Shown one piece after another: positions 46,928 to 59,118 of a DNA stretch of 64,000 bases. The stretch lies in the NCBI GenBank assembly GCA_020543525.1, contig JAHYIO010000003.1, positions 1,736,001 through 1,800,000 on the forward strand, given 5' to 3'. The stretch is from Coriolopsis trogii (lineage: Eukaryota; Basidiomycota; Agaricomycetes; Polyporales; Polyporaceae). The first letter of the stretch is position 1, and every line of letters begins with the position of its first letter. Position numbers and translations under genes: made by a program. The notes under the pieces were generated by a model. That model saw only the letters and a program-made list of their open reading frames with translations, was not told the DNA's origin and searched no databases.

Positions 46928-49900
46928 ATGGACTACTTCTCCAAATTCCTAAGGTCTAATACTCAACCGACTCCTAAGGCAGAGGTGCGCCCCATCTGCA
47001 TTCTGTGCAACGACACAGGCCTTTATTACGGTTTGGCGACATTTAGGTAGACCATGCGCAGGAGTTTCATAAGTCCTGGGTGCTCATCAAGGTAGGGACA
47101 TCCCCAGCATTGGTTCTCTAGGACGTATCGTTGAGGACGGCGGGCGCAGAACACCCTTCTCCATCCAGACGAACGCCAGTTGACGCGCGGGATCAAGAGC
47201 ACAGATGTCCCTGCTCGTCTTCAGTCGATGGTGGATTCTTTGGTTTGGGAGTCTACGCGGACGGAGGAAGGGTACGTTCCCTGAACCTGGCTGTAATATC
47301 CAAGTCCCTCAACGTCCTATAGCACGACTGGTGCATGCTTGGAGTATCTTCTGAAGAATGGTGCGTTTGTTTAAAACTGTTACTAGAATGTATCTAAGCA
47401 ACCCGCTTGCGAAGATGTACTGGGAACGTTGGTCAAACTTAGCGAAACAGACCGCCCCTTCGGCATCCAGGCAGAGGTCCTCAGGGCTGTTCAGAACATG
47501 GTAGTCCTTTTGGACGAACAGTTTCTCGTACACTCCGCCGTTCACAAGGCCGTCCTGCGCCTTCTTCGTAACTGTGTTGGTGACGATCTGCAAGAACAGT
47601 TAGACGGTCGGAATAAGCCTATGGGAGCAGCAGGGAATGCATATCGTACACAACCATCCGAGTACGAGGAGGACTGTGCGTAAATTTTCCTAATCGTCCA
47701 CCGTCATCCTCATATATCTGTCCTCAGTGGTCAACCTGCTTTGCATCCTTTGTAGCAGAATCCGAACGTATCGGGAGCTGCTCATGATTTTCTTCCATGA
47801 CAAGCAATGGTACAGGCCGGAGCCGTTGTTTGCTGTGGAAGAAGAGGAAGAGGAGGAAGAGGAGGAGGAAGAGACACCTGCTCAGCCTTCCGATCAACCT
47901 AGCGAAGCTGCTGGTGCAGAATCGACTGATACCTCCGTAGTAGCCCGTCCCACCTCCCCAGCTCCTTCGCAGCAGACCGACAACTCAGGGCTCGGATCAT
48001 CTACAACGAAGAAACCCGAGTACGAGTTCCTCTTGTTCAACTATCTCCTACGCTTTGTCCATCGCGAGGGCCAGATCGGCGATTTTGCTCGTGCGGGACT
48101 CCTGTTCCTTATGGACGTGGCGATGTCCCCCATCGATGCGTCACACAAACCCGAAGAAGACTTACGATCCTCGACATCTACACTTTCCGCTCTCGACCAT
48201 GACCCCAACACCGATGCAGCTCTTGCACTCGCGGAGTATATTCTCGATGGCGACTTCTCTGATGTACTTGCAGCGGGTCTAGCAGCCGTATATTCACTCC
48301 TTCCTACCAAGCTCGAGGTCCGTCCACCCATACCGACAGATACGGCGCCGGGGACTGCCATGATTCTGGGAAGCAACATCACTACGGAGCTGTCTCCAGA
48401 GGAGAAGGAGAAGCTGGACGCGGAGAAAGAGAGGAGCCGAGCCATGGGTCTAGAGGAATCTTCTAGCCCGGATTTCAAGGCGCGACTCGATCACTTTTTG
48501 AAGCTGCTGGAGTTCCTCCAGGACGTCTTTCGCCGCAACAAAGTACACGACGATGGCGAGGGTAGTCTTGATGCGACCCTCCTGGTCGGCTCAGCTATCG
48601 TGCAATCCATTTTGGATGCAGTTCGGCGTGTGTTCCTCGAGAACATCCTCTACCCCTCTATCCTCGAGTGCTCTGATGCCGACGGCAGCGCTGTCGCCGT
48701 GATGTCGTATATTGAAATCATGATTCGGACACTCGAGAACGGGCAGCTTGCGGACCTACTCATAGACTTCCTTATGAGTGAGGACAATTCCGAAGATCTT
48801 TCGCTCTCCCGGCCACGACCGCATTCGATGCTGAACCTTGGCGGGAAGGCTCCCCCGGCCTCCAAGTCTTCAGCGGAGGCAAAACGAAGTCGGCGCAAGA
48901 GTACGGCGATGACATTGCTCGAGATGGAGGCCCCGGAAGCGCGCCGCCAATCGTCTTATTTCACGTCCATGGGCCGCTTCACCTTGAAGGACCTCCTTCT
49001 CACGAGTTTGCGTTCGAAGTCGCAACCCACCGCTACCGCCGCCCTACAACTCCTTCAATCCCTCCTGCTACAGTACTGCACCCTTTGTGTCGATCGCCTG
49101 CTGGTAGTGATCCACGATCCCCATGCGACATCCTTCCCCCAGCCAGCCTTGCTCCCCGATGCCTTCGAAGACGCACCGCCCGCTGCTCCCAAACTTGCGG
49201 ACGATTCGGATGACGAGGAGGCGTTTGTATACCCTGGTGCAGAAGATACCAAGGACGAACCCGTTCATTCGAAGTCTGTCGTTGTCTTCAGCCAACCCGA
49301 TACCACATACTCCACCCACGAGCGCGAGATGGGACTATACCTCCAGCTTGTCTCGCGTATTGACCCGAACCATGTCGAGGATGCTTTCAGTACCGGCTAC
49401 GACCACTACCTACGGGATGCGGTTTTCTCTATACAAAGCCAATCGTGCATCCGGATCAATGTAGATCCTGAAACGCGGACGAAGATGAAACACAGATTGA
49501 ACCCCAACGACCCTGTACTCTCTCTTGTCCTCGACTCGTTGAGAAAGTTCTTCTCAAACACTCCGGAGGCCAACATGGCGTTGACAGGGGTCCTCGCAAC
49601 GCTTGCACTATGCCCGGACCGCTCGCTTGCCGGCTGGCTAACATTCGCGCCAAAGGAGGGTTCTTCGGCCTGGGACGCGAAAGAGCAGCTGGAGGAATCG
49701 TTGCTCTACGAGGACGACGGGGACGACCGATCGATCGACTTCCGGATAGAGGAGAAGCTCGCGTCAGAGCACAGCTCGCTCCCCGCGTCGAGCATGGACG
49801 AGCAGTCGCGCCCGGTCATCTACTCCATCTTCCACGGGCTCGTCGGCCAGCTCGAGCGGTACCGCCAGATGGTCGAGAACTTTGACCAATACCTGATGGA

Positions 49901-50522
49901 GCGCCGCCAGGGTCTGCTGTTCAACGAGAATCTCACCGACGCTCTCACTCTCGCCCTCGACTTCGAAACACCCAAGTCGGCCGGGTTCGCGGCGGGCGCA
50001 TTAGCCATACTTTCGCCCTCGGTAGAATCGTCCCAGCGTCCGAAGCCGAAACCGAAGGCGTCGGCCTCGTCGTCGATCGTGTCCTTCCTGACTCCCAAGA
50101 AGAACAAGCCTGCGAAACCGACCCCGTCGGAGCCGACAACCCCATCGCGGAGCGGCGGCTCGCGTGCGGTCGACGCCAGTCCGTTTGGTCCTCACTACCA
50201 GAAGACTGGTGCGATCACGGTAGAGCCGTACCTCGCTCCGGCGCCGTCGACCGGGCCCTGGACACCTGCCAAGTCACGCAAGTGGAAGGCAGACGATGAG
50301 GACGTCTTCGGCCCCACGAGTGCGTGGGGCGGGGAGAACCGCCCTTCACAGGTAGTGGACGACTCGGACGAGGCAGAAGAGGAAGAGGCGGCCACTATCA
50401 CGCACGTTACGCTCTCACATTTGCTGGACAATGTTGTGATTCTGGAGGAGTCGATCAAGGAGCTGGTGGCCATCATACATGCGAGACGGAGCTTGGGCAT
50501 AGACTCGATTCGTTATCTGTAA
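46928..50522 (+). CDS. FHIP/RAI16-like protein (FTS-Hook complex family)
   Basis: In animals and filamentous fungi this family links Hook adaptors to early endosomes for dynein transport. The first exons are short: 46928 (MDYFSKFLRSNTQPTPKAE), VDHAQEFHKSWVLIK, then STDVPARLQSMVDSLVWEST, GACLEYLLKN and VLGTLVRLSETDRPFGIQAE. From 47727 one long exon reads LVNLLCILCSRIRTYRELLM and IFFHDKQWYR. It has a poly-Glu run (near 47840-47872), YEFLLFNYLLRFVHREGQIG and FARAGLLFLMDVA, and ends at 50522. The C-terminal third is Ser/Pro/Lys-rich and probably flexible. One intron ends in an aag acceptor (gcgaag|atgtac). The splice around 47100-47190 is uncertain. Domain order matches the family. Confidence 0.85.
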
Positions 50523-50723
50523 CTGTAGCTTCTAGTTCTCCTAGGGAAGCATTTTGACATTCTCCAGCGTTGAGAGCGACGCATCTGAGTACTCACAACC
50601 GATGATACGGAGACCTGTCTGAGCACAACCGTCGTCGCTCGCATTTTACATATGATAATCACGCCCCAAACAAGTTGTACATCATACAAGATTACCAAGA
50701 AGTCTACAAGTCTTTGCCAGTAG
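50523..50723. other. Short intergenic region between convergent genes
   Basis: About 200 bp between the 3' ends of the FHIP-like and MYND-type genes. Nothing beyond 3' untranslated sequence was seen. Confidence 0.45.
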
Positions 50724-51668
50724 TCATATGCGTGAGAAGTACTCTCGAACGTGAGCGATGTCATCCGACGTGCAGTCCACATAACGTCGTCGCGACGCGT
50801 CCGCGAATTTCATGACGACAACAGGCCCAGCCCATCGTCTAGGGCGCGCATTTGCATACAGGGTCAAAGAATCGATAGCGCGATTCCAGTTAGACATTCC
50901 CTCAACGGCGGCATCACCGACATAGATCTGGATAGGGGACGGAAGGTGGCACAGTCCTGCACCGAACTGGAGGAGTATCACGCCGCGCGGGTAGCGGAAG
51001 ATGTGTGTCAGATGTGGTACGCCAGGAGCCCGGTCCTTAGGGTGAGCAGACATTTCGAGGTCGATCATGACTTGGACCTGGATAATGTGAAAGTATTCTG
51101 ACGAGCACGGGACAATGAGCTGAGGTTGAGTGTTGAATGTGGTGGACATCCGTACCAATGTCAGGATGTGCGTAGAGCGCGTCCACCACCTGCAGACGTA
51201 TGTTGAAATGAACTCCCGGGTAAGGAGGGGGGTTATCGGAGCGGCGGGACTGGACAGCGGTGGTGTGGTCATCGTATAAAGTAGCGATCCTGGGATTACT
51301 CAAGTTGCCACTGGCCGGGCCACCATCCATTTGAGCGAGGGTGTCGGTGTGCGAGTCGGCGAGGTGTTCGATGAGGTACACAGCATCCCTGAACTCTTGT
51401 GTCCGAGCTAGCAACGCCTCCATCGGAGTTCGCCCGGCGGCGAATCCATTGCACCGTTGACCATGGAAAGGCCAATCCTGCAATGAGGGTAGCGTCGCAC
51501 AGATGAGGGATTGCGAGAAGTGGTATGAGCACACACCTGCAGGAAGTGGAGGATCGAGCAGTACGCCCGTCCATTGCATGCCGCACAAGAAAATACAGTA
51601 GGAAACGCGCACACAGCGCAGAGGGACAACCCCGGGAAGACACGGAGAGTGGAGAGGGGATGTGGCAT
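50724..51668 (-). CDS. MYND-type zinc-finger protein, paralog of the gene at 58279
   Basis: The first exon starts at 51668 (MPHPLSTLRVFPG) and holds most of a MYND-like finger: LCAVCAFPTVFSCAACNGRA, then YCSILHFLQ. After an intron (gtgtgt...ttgcag) it completes as DWPFHGQRCNGFAAG. CxxC...CxxC...YCxxxH...HxxxC is the MYND pattern with His in place of one Cys. Then comes TPMEALLARTQEFRDAVYLI and, after an intron near AHPDI, EYFHIIQVQVMIDLEMSAHP. The C terminus reads YVGDAAVEGMSNWNRAIDSL, WAGPVVVMKFAD and DDIAHVREYFSRI. This C-terminal domain recurs in the 58-kb gene. The open frame continues upstream of 51668, so the start could be earlier. Such proteins are numerous in mushrooms; role unknown. 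Confidence 0.75.
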
Positions 51669-52284
51669 CTGCGAGGGAGAGGACTTCACACAATCGTACA
51701 GCCTAAGCAACGCAGTGGCCTCAAAATGGCGGGGTAAATAGACCATAAAATTCGGAGTCTCGTCGCTGGAATGGAAGGTTCGGATGTGCCAGTAGAGGGC
51801 AGAGCCTGAGGGTAGACAGACTTGACCGAAGCGGAGGGAAGCCGACACCTGGATTTTTTCAACAGAGAACTGAACGGAGATGAAGAGGTGTTCACACGTC
51901 AAAGCTATGACTCCGCTACATCAACATTGGTCTGGCCGGAGCCGCATGTTGAGAACGGGACAGAGAGGGCAAGGGACTTACCTATAGTAAGCATATCGTG
52001 CCCAAAACGTTAACCACACACGGCGACACCTGGCCGCAAGAACACAACTCTTCGCGAATAATCTGTCGCGCCTATAATGATTGTTAGTGCGTTGTCTGAA
52101 AAGGTCCGGCCGACCAGACGAGTCAGAAGAAAGAAAGGGGAGGGGCATTGCTTACGCCTCATGCTGTCACGTGATCGCGTCGACATGCACATCTCTGATG
52201 GTTCTCCAGGAAAAGATAGATAGCGAGATGAGGTAGCGTACAGTACAGCAGGAAAACAGGGCAGAGTACGGAGTGGACTGACAT
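51669..52284. other. Intergenic region
   Basis: About 615 bp between the MYND-type gene start and the DNAJC9 3' end. A CACGTG core lies near 52168. No exon could be supported. Confidence 0.5.
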
Positions 52285-53435
52285 TCACTTCGCCTTCCTT
52301 CCTTTCGTCCCTCGACCCTTGGTAGTCGAGCCTTTCCGACTTGTAGCACCACCGTCCGCAGCTTTCTGCGCTTTGCCTTCCATCAGCCGCTGCTGAATCG
52401 TCTCAAACTCGGCATCGTCAATGTCTGGTGGTGTTGGGACCTCTTTCCTTGACTTCTTCTTTGGCGACGCCTCCAGCATCTCCGCCTCCTCATCTTCGTC
52501 TGTCGCCTTCGCCCGTTTCTTGCCCTTCTTGCCACCCCTGCTTCCGCTCTCCGGCTCCGCGTACTTCGCGGCGAGGTTGTCGAAGAAGCTGTCCATGTTC
52601 TTCCGCTTCTTCAGTATCAACGCTTGGAGCGCCGACGTATCCTCTTCCTCATCCGCCTGCTGCTGCTTTCCTTTGCCCTTCCCTTTAGTTTTTCGCGCGC
52701 CCGGCTTGCCGCTTCCATAGAACTCATCCCACACCCCGAGCTCCTTAGCAAGTGCTTCCGCCTCCGCGGCCTCCTTGTCTGCTTGCTTCTTTCGTACCAG
52801 CTTCGCCTTCTCGTCCTTGGTGCTCGATTCCCATTGACCGAGTAGAGGCAGGTCGCCCTTCTTGACAAGGTCAGAGATGACGATGATGAAGCGAGCTTCG
52901 TCCTCGTAGGTGGAATGTGGTATATGCGTCATGATGTCGTCGATAGACCCGTCGGTCTCCATGTATGCTTTCTTGAGGTCCTCCACCTCCTCTGGGGAAC
53001 CTGTCGCCACAGTCGCACCAGAGACTGACCAACACCGATGTCTAACTCACCTTGGTACTCCTTCTTCATATCATCCAGTTTCCCCTTGGTGACACGCTCA
53101 AACAGCTCCTCAAAGTACGCTTCCCACCCATCCTCCCCCGGCCCAAAGTCCAACCCTTCGTCTGTCTTCCCTGTGAGATCGTAGCGACCTCGTCGCTTCT
53201 CGTCGGAAAGCACAGCATACGCGAATCCGAGCTGCTGGAACTTGAGCGACGCGTCCGCCTTCGCGCTCTCGTCTGCGCCGGCGTGCTTGTCCGGGTGGTA
53301 CTTGAGGGCAAGTTTCCGGTACGCCTTCTTGATGTCGTCCGGTTTGGCATCGTGCTTGACACCGAGCAGGTCGTACAGATCTACGTCCTCTGCGTCAGGG
53401 AAGAACTGGGAGATGGGGTCCTCGCGGTCGTCCAT
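52285..53435 (-). CDS. DnaJ homolog, DNAJC9 family
   Basis: Two exons. Exon 1 starts at 53435 (MDDREDPISQFFPDAEDVDL) and carries the J domain: YDLLGVKHDAKPDDIKKAYR, with the HPD signature in LALKYHPDKHAGADE. KRRGRYDLTGKTDEGLDF and WEAYFEELFERVTKGKLDD are characteristic of DNAJC9. After an intron the second exon reads SPEEVEDLKKAYMETDGSID, DIMTHIPHSTYEDEARFIIV and ISDLVKKGDLP. A long Lys/Glu-rich tail with several nuclear-type basic clusters follows (KTKGKGKGKQQQ, KKGKKRAKA, KKKSRKEVP), ending KGRKAK. In animals DNAJC9 is an Hsp70 co-chaperone that also binds histones H3-H4; that role here is by homology. Gene complete. Confidence 0.93.
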
Positions 53436-53717
53436 GGTTATCGCGGCAGTGGTGGTGGTGAGTGGCAGAAGTCCGAGTCCGAGACGCGTCTGTCACACAT
53501 CACGCGTTGACGCGTCTTCAGACGCCCATAAGGCACCGAGGATGGTCCGCATTATGGGCGTCTCAGTGGGCGTGCCTGAAGACTTGGACAGTTGCCATCG
53601 TGCACCCAGACCGAAACACACCGACGCCGGAGATATTTATGTGTTGCGAGTTTTCTGACACGCTCTCCCATCTCTTCTCGGCACCCGTCTCTTCTCCCTT
53701 GTGCGCTGGCTAGCAGA
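53436..53717. promoter_or_regulatory. Divergent promoter region, DNAJC9 and GPI-type secreted protein
   Basis: A 282-bp gap between opposing starts. A CT-rich stretch (ctctcccatctcttctcgg, near 53665) precedes the secreted-protein gene and probably marks its transcription start zone. Confidence 0.45.
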
Positions 53718-54676
53718 ATGCACCCCACACTCGTTTCGACACTCGTTGCTCTCTTCACGGCTATCGGCCTCCCTCAGTGTGCTCACGCTCAGACTCTTGT
53801 CAATGGCCAGATCTTCACGAATGGTCTTGCCATCGTAGACGCACCCGCTCCTAATAGGTATGTCTTGCTCATACACTGGAAACGAGAAGCGTGTCACAAC
53901 ACCGCATGCGGCCCCCAGCCCGCTGCACGCCGGATCCGTCACACAAGTTGCCATTGACGTGCGTCCCCAATCTGTCAAGTTGACCATATCGCACGTTCAC
54001 TCACGTTCTGCGTTGCATCTGTATAGATCTCCGGAGATGGGCACCTTGACCAAAGCGCATCAGTTCCCGGCTCAGACAAGTCGACCCGGTTCGACAGCCT
54101 CGAGATCTACCTCGTCTCGTACCAGACCAACCTCAACCTCACCGTCTCCTCCGGCCCGGATTTGCTCACCCGCGAGCAGGGGAGCACAGTCAAACATTGG
54201 GACTACAACGTCTCCAGCTGCATCCCCGCCGGGAACTACAACGTAAGCCGCACTTACTTGCATGTATGTTGTCGGACGTCACGACTTACCATGCACGTTC
54301 GGCCATACCGGACATTCAGCTCACCTTTTACGAGGCGTCCCACATCAACGACCAGCCGTACTTCTCGATCACCGCCTACCCGTGAGTCGAGCACCCTCAT
54401 ATGTCCAACCTCTCACCAACAGTCCAACCTCCGTCCCACCGCAGGGTGACGGTGATGAACGACCACCCCACCGACGCCTGCACGAACGGCACCAATTCTC
54501 TGCAAGACTTCCCACAGCTCTCGTCTCCACCTCCGCAGAGCCCATGGCTAGATGGAACTTCGATCGCGACGCAGCCGCTGCCTACCGCGACGGGCAACGG
54601 CGCAGCCCACCTCACCTCATCCGTCCTTCTCACCATCATGCTCACGGCCCTCTTCATGTGCTTCCCGAAGTTGTAG
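53718..54676 (+). CDS. Secreted, probably GPI-anchored surface protein
   Basis: Five or six exons joined in one frame. The start at 53718 gives a signal peptide (MHPTLVSTLVALFTAIGLPQ, then CAHA). Then come QTLVNGQIFTNGLAIVDAPA with PN, PLHAGSVTQVAID, ISGDGHLDQSASVPGSDKST, LEIYLVSYQTNLNLTVSSGP, WDYNVSSCIPAGNYN and LTFYEASHINDQPYFSITAY. The last exon is best entered at the acceptor accgcag, giving VTVMNDHPTDACTNGTNSLQ, a Ser/Pro linker and a C-terminal hydrophobic stretch LLTIMLTALFMCFPKL. Signal peptide, N-glycosylation sites (NLT, NGT, NVS) and a hydrophobic C terminus fit a GPI-anchored cell-surface protein. An acceptor five codons earlier would shift frame and lose this tail. Family known from mushrooms, function unknown. 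Confidence 0.75.
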
Positions 54677-55090
54677 GCTATAGCTGCCGATATATACAGG
54701 CACTTCACCGCAGCGGTGCTGTGTGGTGTGTGCACAACAGAGGGGGACTAGAGAACTAGGTGTGACATTGACGACCGTGCTCGGTCTCGAGAGATAGTCC
54801 GCCAGAGGTAGAAACGTCGTACAAGACAAGGCGAATTAGAGCATAAATAAGTACGTAACGGTATAGCGAAGTTGCACGGAGAACAAACACGAAGATTCAC
54901 TAGTCCATCCGATCCGCCCGAATACCCAACACCCGAGACCGAGAGACAGTGCCCGACGAGCACCAGGGAGGTATCACAGAACACCTCAGCGGTCTCAATA
55001 GCCATGACGAACAACATGAGAGCGGACGTGGGCTGTAGCAACGAGACGCACCACCAGAACCAAGGCCGATACTGATACCGCGAATGTGCT
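54677..55090. other. Intergenic region between convergent genes
   Basis: About 410 bp between the 3' ends of the GPI-type and Golgi membrane genes. No feature could be supported. Confidence 0.45.
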
Positions 55091-56982
55091 TTACTCTATC
55101 GACACCCGCGGGCCGAGCGGCGCCCCTGAACCGTACCCCTCCTCCTTCTTTGCGCCTGCGGTGCCACCAGTAGATGATGAGTATCTGCGCTGGAACGTAG
55201 GTTCTGAAAGAACGTGGAAAAATCACCCAATAAGCCTTCTCTGAAACTCTGTTTGCCAGGCTTGTAGGACTGACCGTGAAGCTTGCTCTTCAATAGGCCC
55301 TTGTCGAAGTCGGCAAAGCAGCGCAGGCCGATGGCGAAAGTTGCAAACAATAACAAGAATGCGATTATAGCTGCAAAGGGCAGATGAGTTCGGGTTTTCA
55401 GGAAGCGAGGAACATGTGCAGAGTGCGAACGCACTGAATGTCGTCAATGTAGCCCGCACTGTCTCATATTGGGCCTCGGAGCTGGGCTCATAGAAACGAA
55501 CGAGCTTGTAGACTGCGTATGGTTAGCAAAAAGCTGTCCACGTCCGACTAACGGACACTCACTGACTGTGAAGAACGTTTCTGTCAGCAAAAGGAGCATT
55601 GTAGATGGTATCAAAACACTCACAATATGATTCAGCTGCCAACATCAAGATGAGCGAGATTGTCATGAGCCTAGCGCCAAAAATCAGTATGAGGGATTCT
55701 ATATCCTAGTTCCTCAGACACTGACCATTTGATTTCGCGTTGAACGGCCAAGCCAGCACCGACAAGCAGCACAAGTACTATAGGAATGGCTGCGATAGTG
55801 AGGCCGAATTCTGCTGTGCTCGTTGCAAGCACCACGATGAGAAGCTGCACAGAGACAATGATTTCAGCGACAGATGCATCAATAACCTGCCGATACTGTT
55901 ACTAACCTGCATCGTGACACCGATGAACGCGAAAAAGTCGAACTTGAGGAGACAGATCATGACTTGGTAATACTGGTACATCGCTGGAGATGGCGCTTGG
56001 TGAGGCGATACCGCGGGCGCAAGGGGCATATACACGTACTCTTTGCCGCGGGGTTGGCGCCAACGATATGGAATATCGCCCAACTGCGCAGTTTCGGTGA
56101 GTACAGTAGTGTGGGAACCCCCGAAACAACACGCAGGACAGGCACTCACCCAAACTCGTAGTAGAGCTGGCGCACGAACCACATCATGACCAGCCATGCG
56201 ACGGCAATGACGACGGGAGCCACGATCAAGAAGGGAAGGACACCATGCCAGAGCGTTCCTGCACCACCGCCATGCTACGAGGCCCGCGTCTCTCAGATAC
56301 CGATAACGATGCAAGTCGGACGCGAAGTGATACATACAACGTAGTCTGTTGTCCAATTCGCACTCGGGTTTGTGACCAAGGCGGTGCGAGTCTCGTGTAC
56401 TTGAAGAGAAGCCATGACGATGAGCGCAGCGTGAAAGACTGACGAGCGGATCCTGGCGTTACTACCAACTGCGGTGTAAGGATGCACAGACAGGAGAAGA
56501 CGCACGTAGGATACCAACGAGTTGGATAACGTTTCGTAGCCGTAGTGCATCATAGGCCATGAAGATTTCGAACAATCTTGGGAAACAATGTTCATGGACG
56601 GCATTGGAGACTTGCGGCATGGACTTACTCGGCAAGAATGAAAAGAGCAAGGTAGCACGGGATAGTCTAGTGTCGGCGTGCATTGCAAGCTTAGGAATGT
56701 GGTGCACTTGTTACGCGGTCTGGGAACGTACCTTGTACCGAGTGTCTGTCAATGGGACCGCATCCTCAACTTTGCTGAATGTGAGCGCCACCATAACAAT
56801 GACAACAACCGCCTCTGCACTGCACTCAGTACTAGCACTCCTCTGATGTGCCATAACTTACGGAAGAGTACTGTGTTGGCCTCTTGAGTTCACCATAACA
56901 CTTGTGTGTATACTGTATGACACGCACCTGTCCCCATGAATGCCCGCTGGGCCGTCGTGCTGAGAGCATTTTTGACCGGCAT
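55091..56982 (-). CDS. UPF0658 Golgi membrane protein family, multi-exon
   Basis: A multi-pass membrane protein spread over about a dozen short exons. The likely start at 56982 gives MPVKNALSTTAQRAFMGTG. Recognisable blocks in order are AVVVIVMVALTFSKVEDAVP, ALFEIFMAYDALRLRNVIQL, FHAALIVMASLQVHETRTAL, FGWAIFHIVGANPAAK, YQYYQVMICLLKFDFFAFIG, LMTISLILMLAAESY, YKLVRFYEPSSEAQYETVRA and AIIAFLLLFATFAIGLRCFA with DFDKGLLKSKLHG. The final exon is RRYSSSTGGTAGAKKEEGYG, ending GPRVSIE at 55091. The QVHET, GANP, KFDFF and CFADFDKG blocks match the UPF0658 Golgi family of fission yeast and basidiomycetes as I recall it. Several internal splice sites were not resolved individually. Biochemical role unknown. 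Confidence 0.8.
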
Positions 56983-58278
56983 CTCTCAAGACAAGACCAA
57001 GGGGAACCAGATACAACGATCGGAGAGGAAGGATGAGCTGTATGCACAGGACAGATAGTCCCGCAAGGACGTGGGCGGACCCGGACTAGAGGGTATGTGC
57101 CGGGGTCGTGGAGAGAAGGAGGGGAGAGGGAAAGAAACGAGGTGGAGATGCCGCCCGGGTTGTCTCCAGAGTCTAATGACCGTTCGACTGACTGACTGCT
57201 TGGACAGCGACCCGAGAGCGCCCACAACGCCATTCCGGTACAGCCAGTGCTGACGTAAGGGCAGTACCGCCCTCACCGCCACGCGCAACCCGACATACCC
57301 GCGCAGACTCAAGCTTCCTGTGGGATGTCGACGAGGCTATGTCGCATATGTTTCGATGATTCTATATAGGGAATGGCCCTCCGTGCGGTCCTGAACACAG
57401 TAGTGATGCGAGATTGATGCCGGCGGTGCTGTGAATCAGGAAACAATAGTGACTCGCATTCAACATGCCCATCTTGTGGCCCTCCAAGGATTGCTAGTAT
57501 TGTCAGTAGTTTGCGCTAGAGTGTGGTGTTTCATCAGGTCTTGTTCAACTTTGTAGGATGCGTGCGCGTTTGTTACTCGTTACAGTTGACTTATGTTCTA
57601 CTTTTATTGAATACAATCGTCTACTTATATATTTAATACAATCTATTATTTGACGAACAATACAATGCGGCTATTCAATACAAGCCACTATTCAATACAA
57701 GCCACTATTCAATACAGCCAGATCAATACAACAATACTATACAGCACGAATTACATTTGTGCCGAATCCCTTTAGTTCCATGCAGGCCTACTCTTCTCCA
57801 TTACTCGGGCATTTTTCATAACTTTGCGTTTTCGTCAACGTAACCTCCTGCAACGTATAAGGTGAGCGAGTATGGCTTCCCATATTGAATCTTTCTGAAC
57901 TCATCTATAAATTCTACCAGTTGCTCAGATCGTTCCAACCCTTGTGGCCACCACAGTCCTCATGTATAGTCCCCCTATTATGATACTCCATCCATGCTTT
58001 GCAGTGGCACCAGGTAAGCAATATTGCTGAGGAGACAGGGCAAGACTGATCCAGATATTAGAGTCATACTGCTCACGTACTCAATTCGCAATATTTGTTT
58101 TGGATAGTCATCTGACCATGACGTGATATTCTCGCTGTACAAACAGCTGCAAAGTTGTCATGTTACGTATGATTGTCACACGCTTCCTTTTGTATATAAT
58201 CCATGCTGGTCGCTGGTCCAAGTGTTCACCCCCATAAACCTGTTCTCCTCTATCGCTTCCAACTAGTCTGTGTTGTTC
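56983..58278. other. AT-rich intergenic region with a short tandem repeat
   Basis: About 1.3 kb without a supported exon. Composition turns AT-rich from about 57540 onward, marking the start of the gene-poor right part. A 17-bp tandem repeat lies at 57671-57720, surrounded by related 'ttcaatacaa/tgaatacaat' words from 57600 to 57745. Confidence 0.6.
57671..57720 (+). repeat. 17-bp tandem repeat, three units
   Basis: The unit ctattcaatacaagcca occurs at 57671-57687 and 57688-57704 without change. A third unit, one base shorter, is at 57705-57720 (ctattcaatacagcca). Related partial words flank it on both sides. A minisatellite-like array in AT-rich intergenic DNA. Confidence 0.85.
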
Positions 58279-59118
58279 ATGATGGCTGCTGCAAACGATA
58301 CAGCACCTCTTCCCCCTTTGCCTCACCCCCTACTCAGCCTCAGGTGTATCGACTTACCAGCATGTGGTGTCTGTGGGTTGCCCTGCCTGTTTAGGTGCTC
58401 ATCATGCACCAATGGACCTGCCTACTGCTGCCCCCAGCATTTTATCCTGGTATGTATCACATATCTCACAATAAGCTCCTACGCTTAGAGCATGCTTGTT
58501 AGGGTTGGATCACGCATGGTCCAGTATGCGATGGCTCTGCTCTTGCCCGTCCAGACAATCAACCCACCCTTCTTCCCTTCCACCGCATGGTGGCACACAA
58601 TGATGGCCCTCTCACCATCTCTGTGTCCCCGCCAAGCCACACAGAGGCCGATAGTATAAATTTTGGAACTATCAAGGCTATGCTTGCCCATCCCAACTCT
58701 AGTGAGTACTACTTAAAGTGTGTTGATTTACATGCAGTTTGTAACACTCCAATCAGCCACCCCTATTATTGTCTCCATACCCTTAGAGCCACAACACGAG
58801 GGTGAAAGACGTTGCCCTGAGCCTATTCTGACAGGGATATTTGTTCCTCCCTACATTGAAACTCTCGTGCAGTTTGGATGGGGCATGAAGGTTCTCAAGA
58901 ATCCTTTGCAGGTTTTTGCGGGGGAATCGGTCCAGACTGACTGCGAGTTCTGGAATCGTTGCGTGGAGAGTATGACAAGTGGTGCCTTGGTTCGTCCTTT
59001 ACCATGGGTGGGACCTGCTGTTGTGTTGAAGTTTGCTTCCATTGCTTGCGATGCTTACGTTGATTTTGAGCCAGCAGACATTGCGCATGTTCGGGAGTTC
59101 TTTGCAATGCGTTTGTAG
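58279..59118 (+). CDS. MYND-type zinc-finger paralog, splice or frame problem in the middle
   Basis: Exon 1 (ATG 58279, MMAAANDTAPLPPLPHPLLS) has ACGVCGLPCLFRCSSCTNGP and AYCCPQHFIL. After a 53-bp intron (58450-58502) the finger completes as GWITHGPVCDGSALARPDNQ. This matches the 51-kb paralog (LCAVC...YCSILHFLQ, DWPFHGQRC). The next part ends LAHPNSSEYYLK, which resembles AHPDIEYFHI there. The C-terminal part, ILTGIFVPPYIETLVQFGWG, EFWNRCVESM, WVGPAVVLKFAS and ADIAHVREFFAMRL, is in another frame and ends at 59118. Joining the two needs either an intron (gtgagt at 58699 to cttag near 58785 works in phase) or a frameshift. It could be a working gene or a young pseudogene. Function unknown. Confidence 0.6.
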
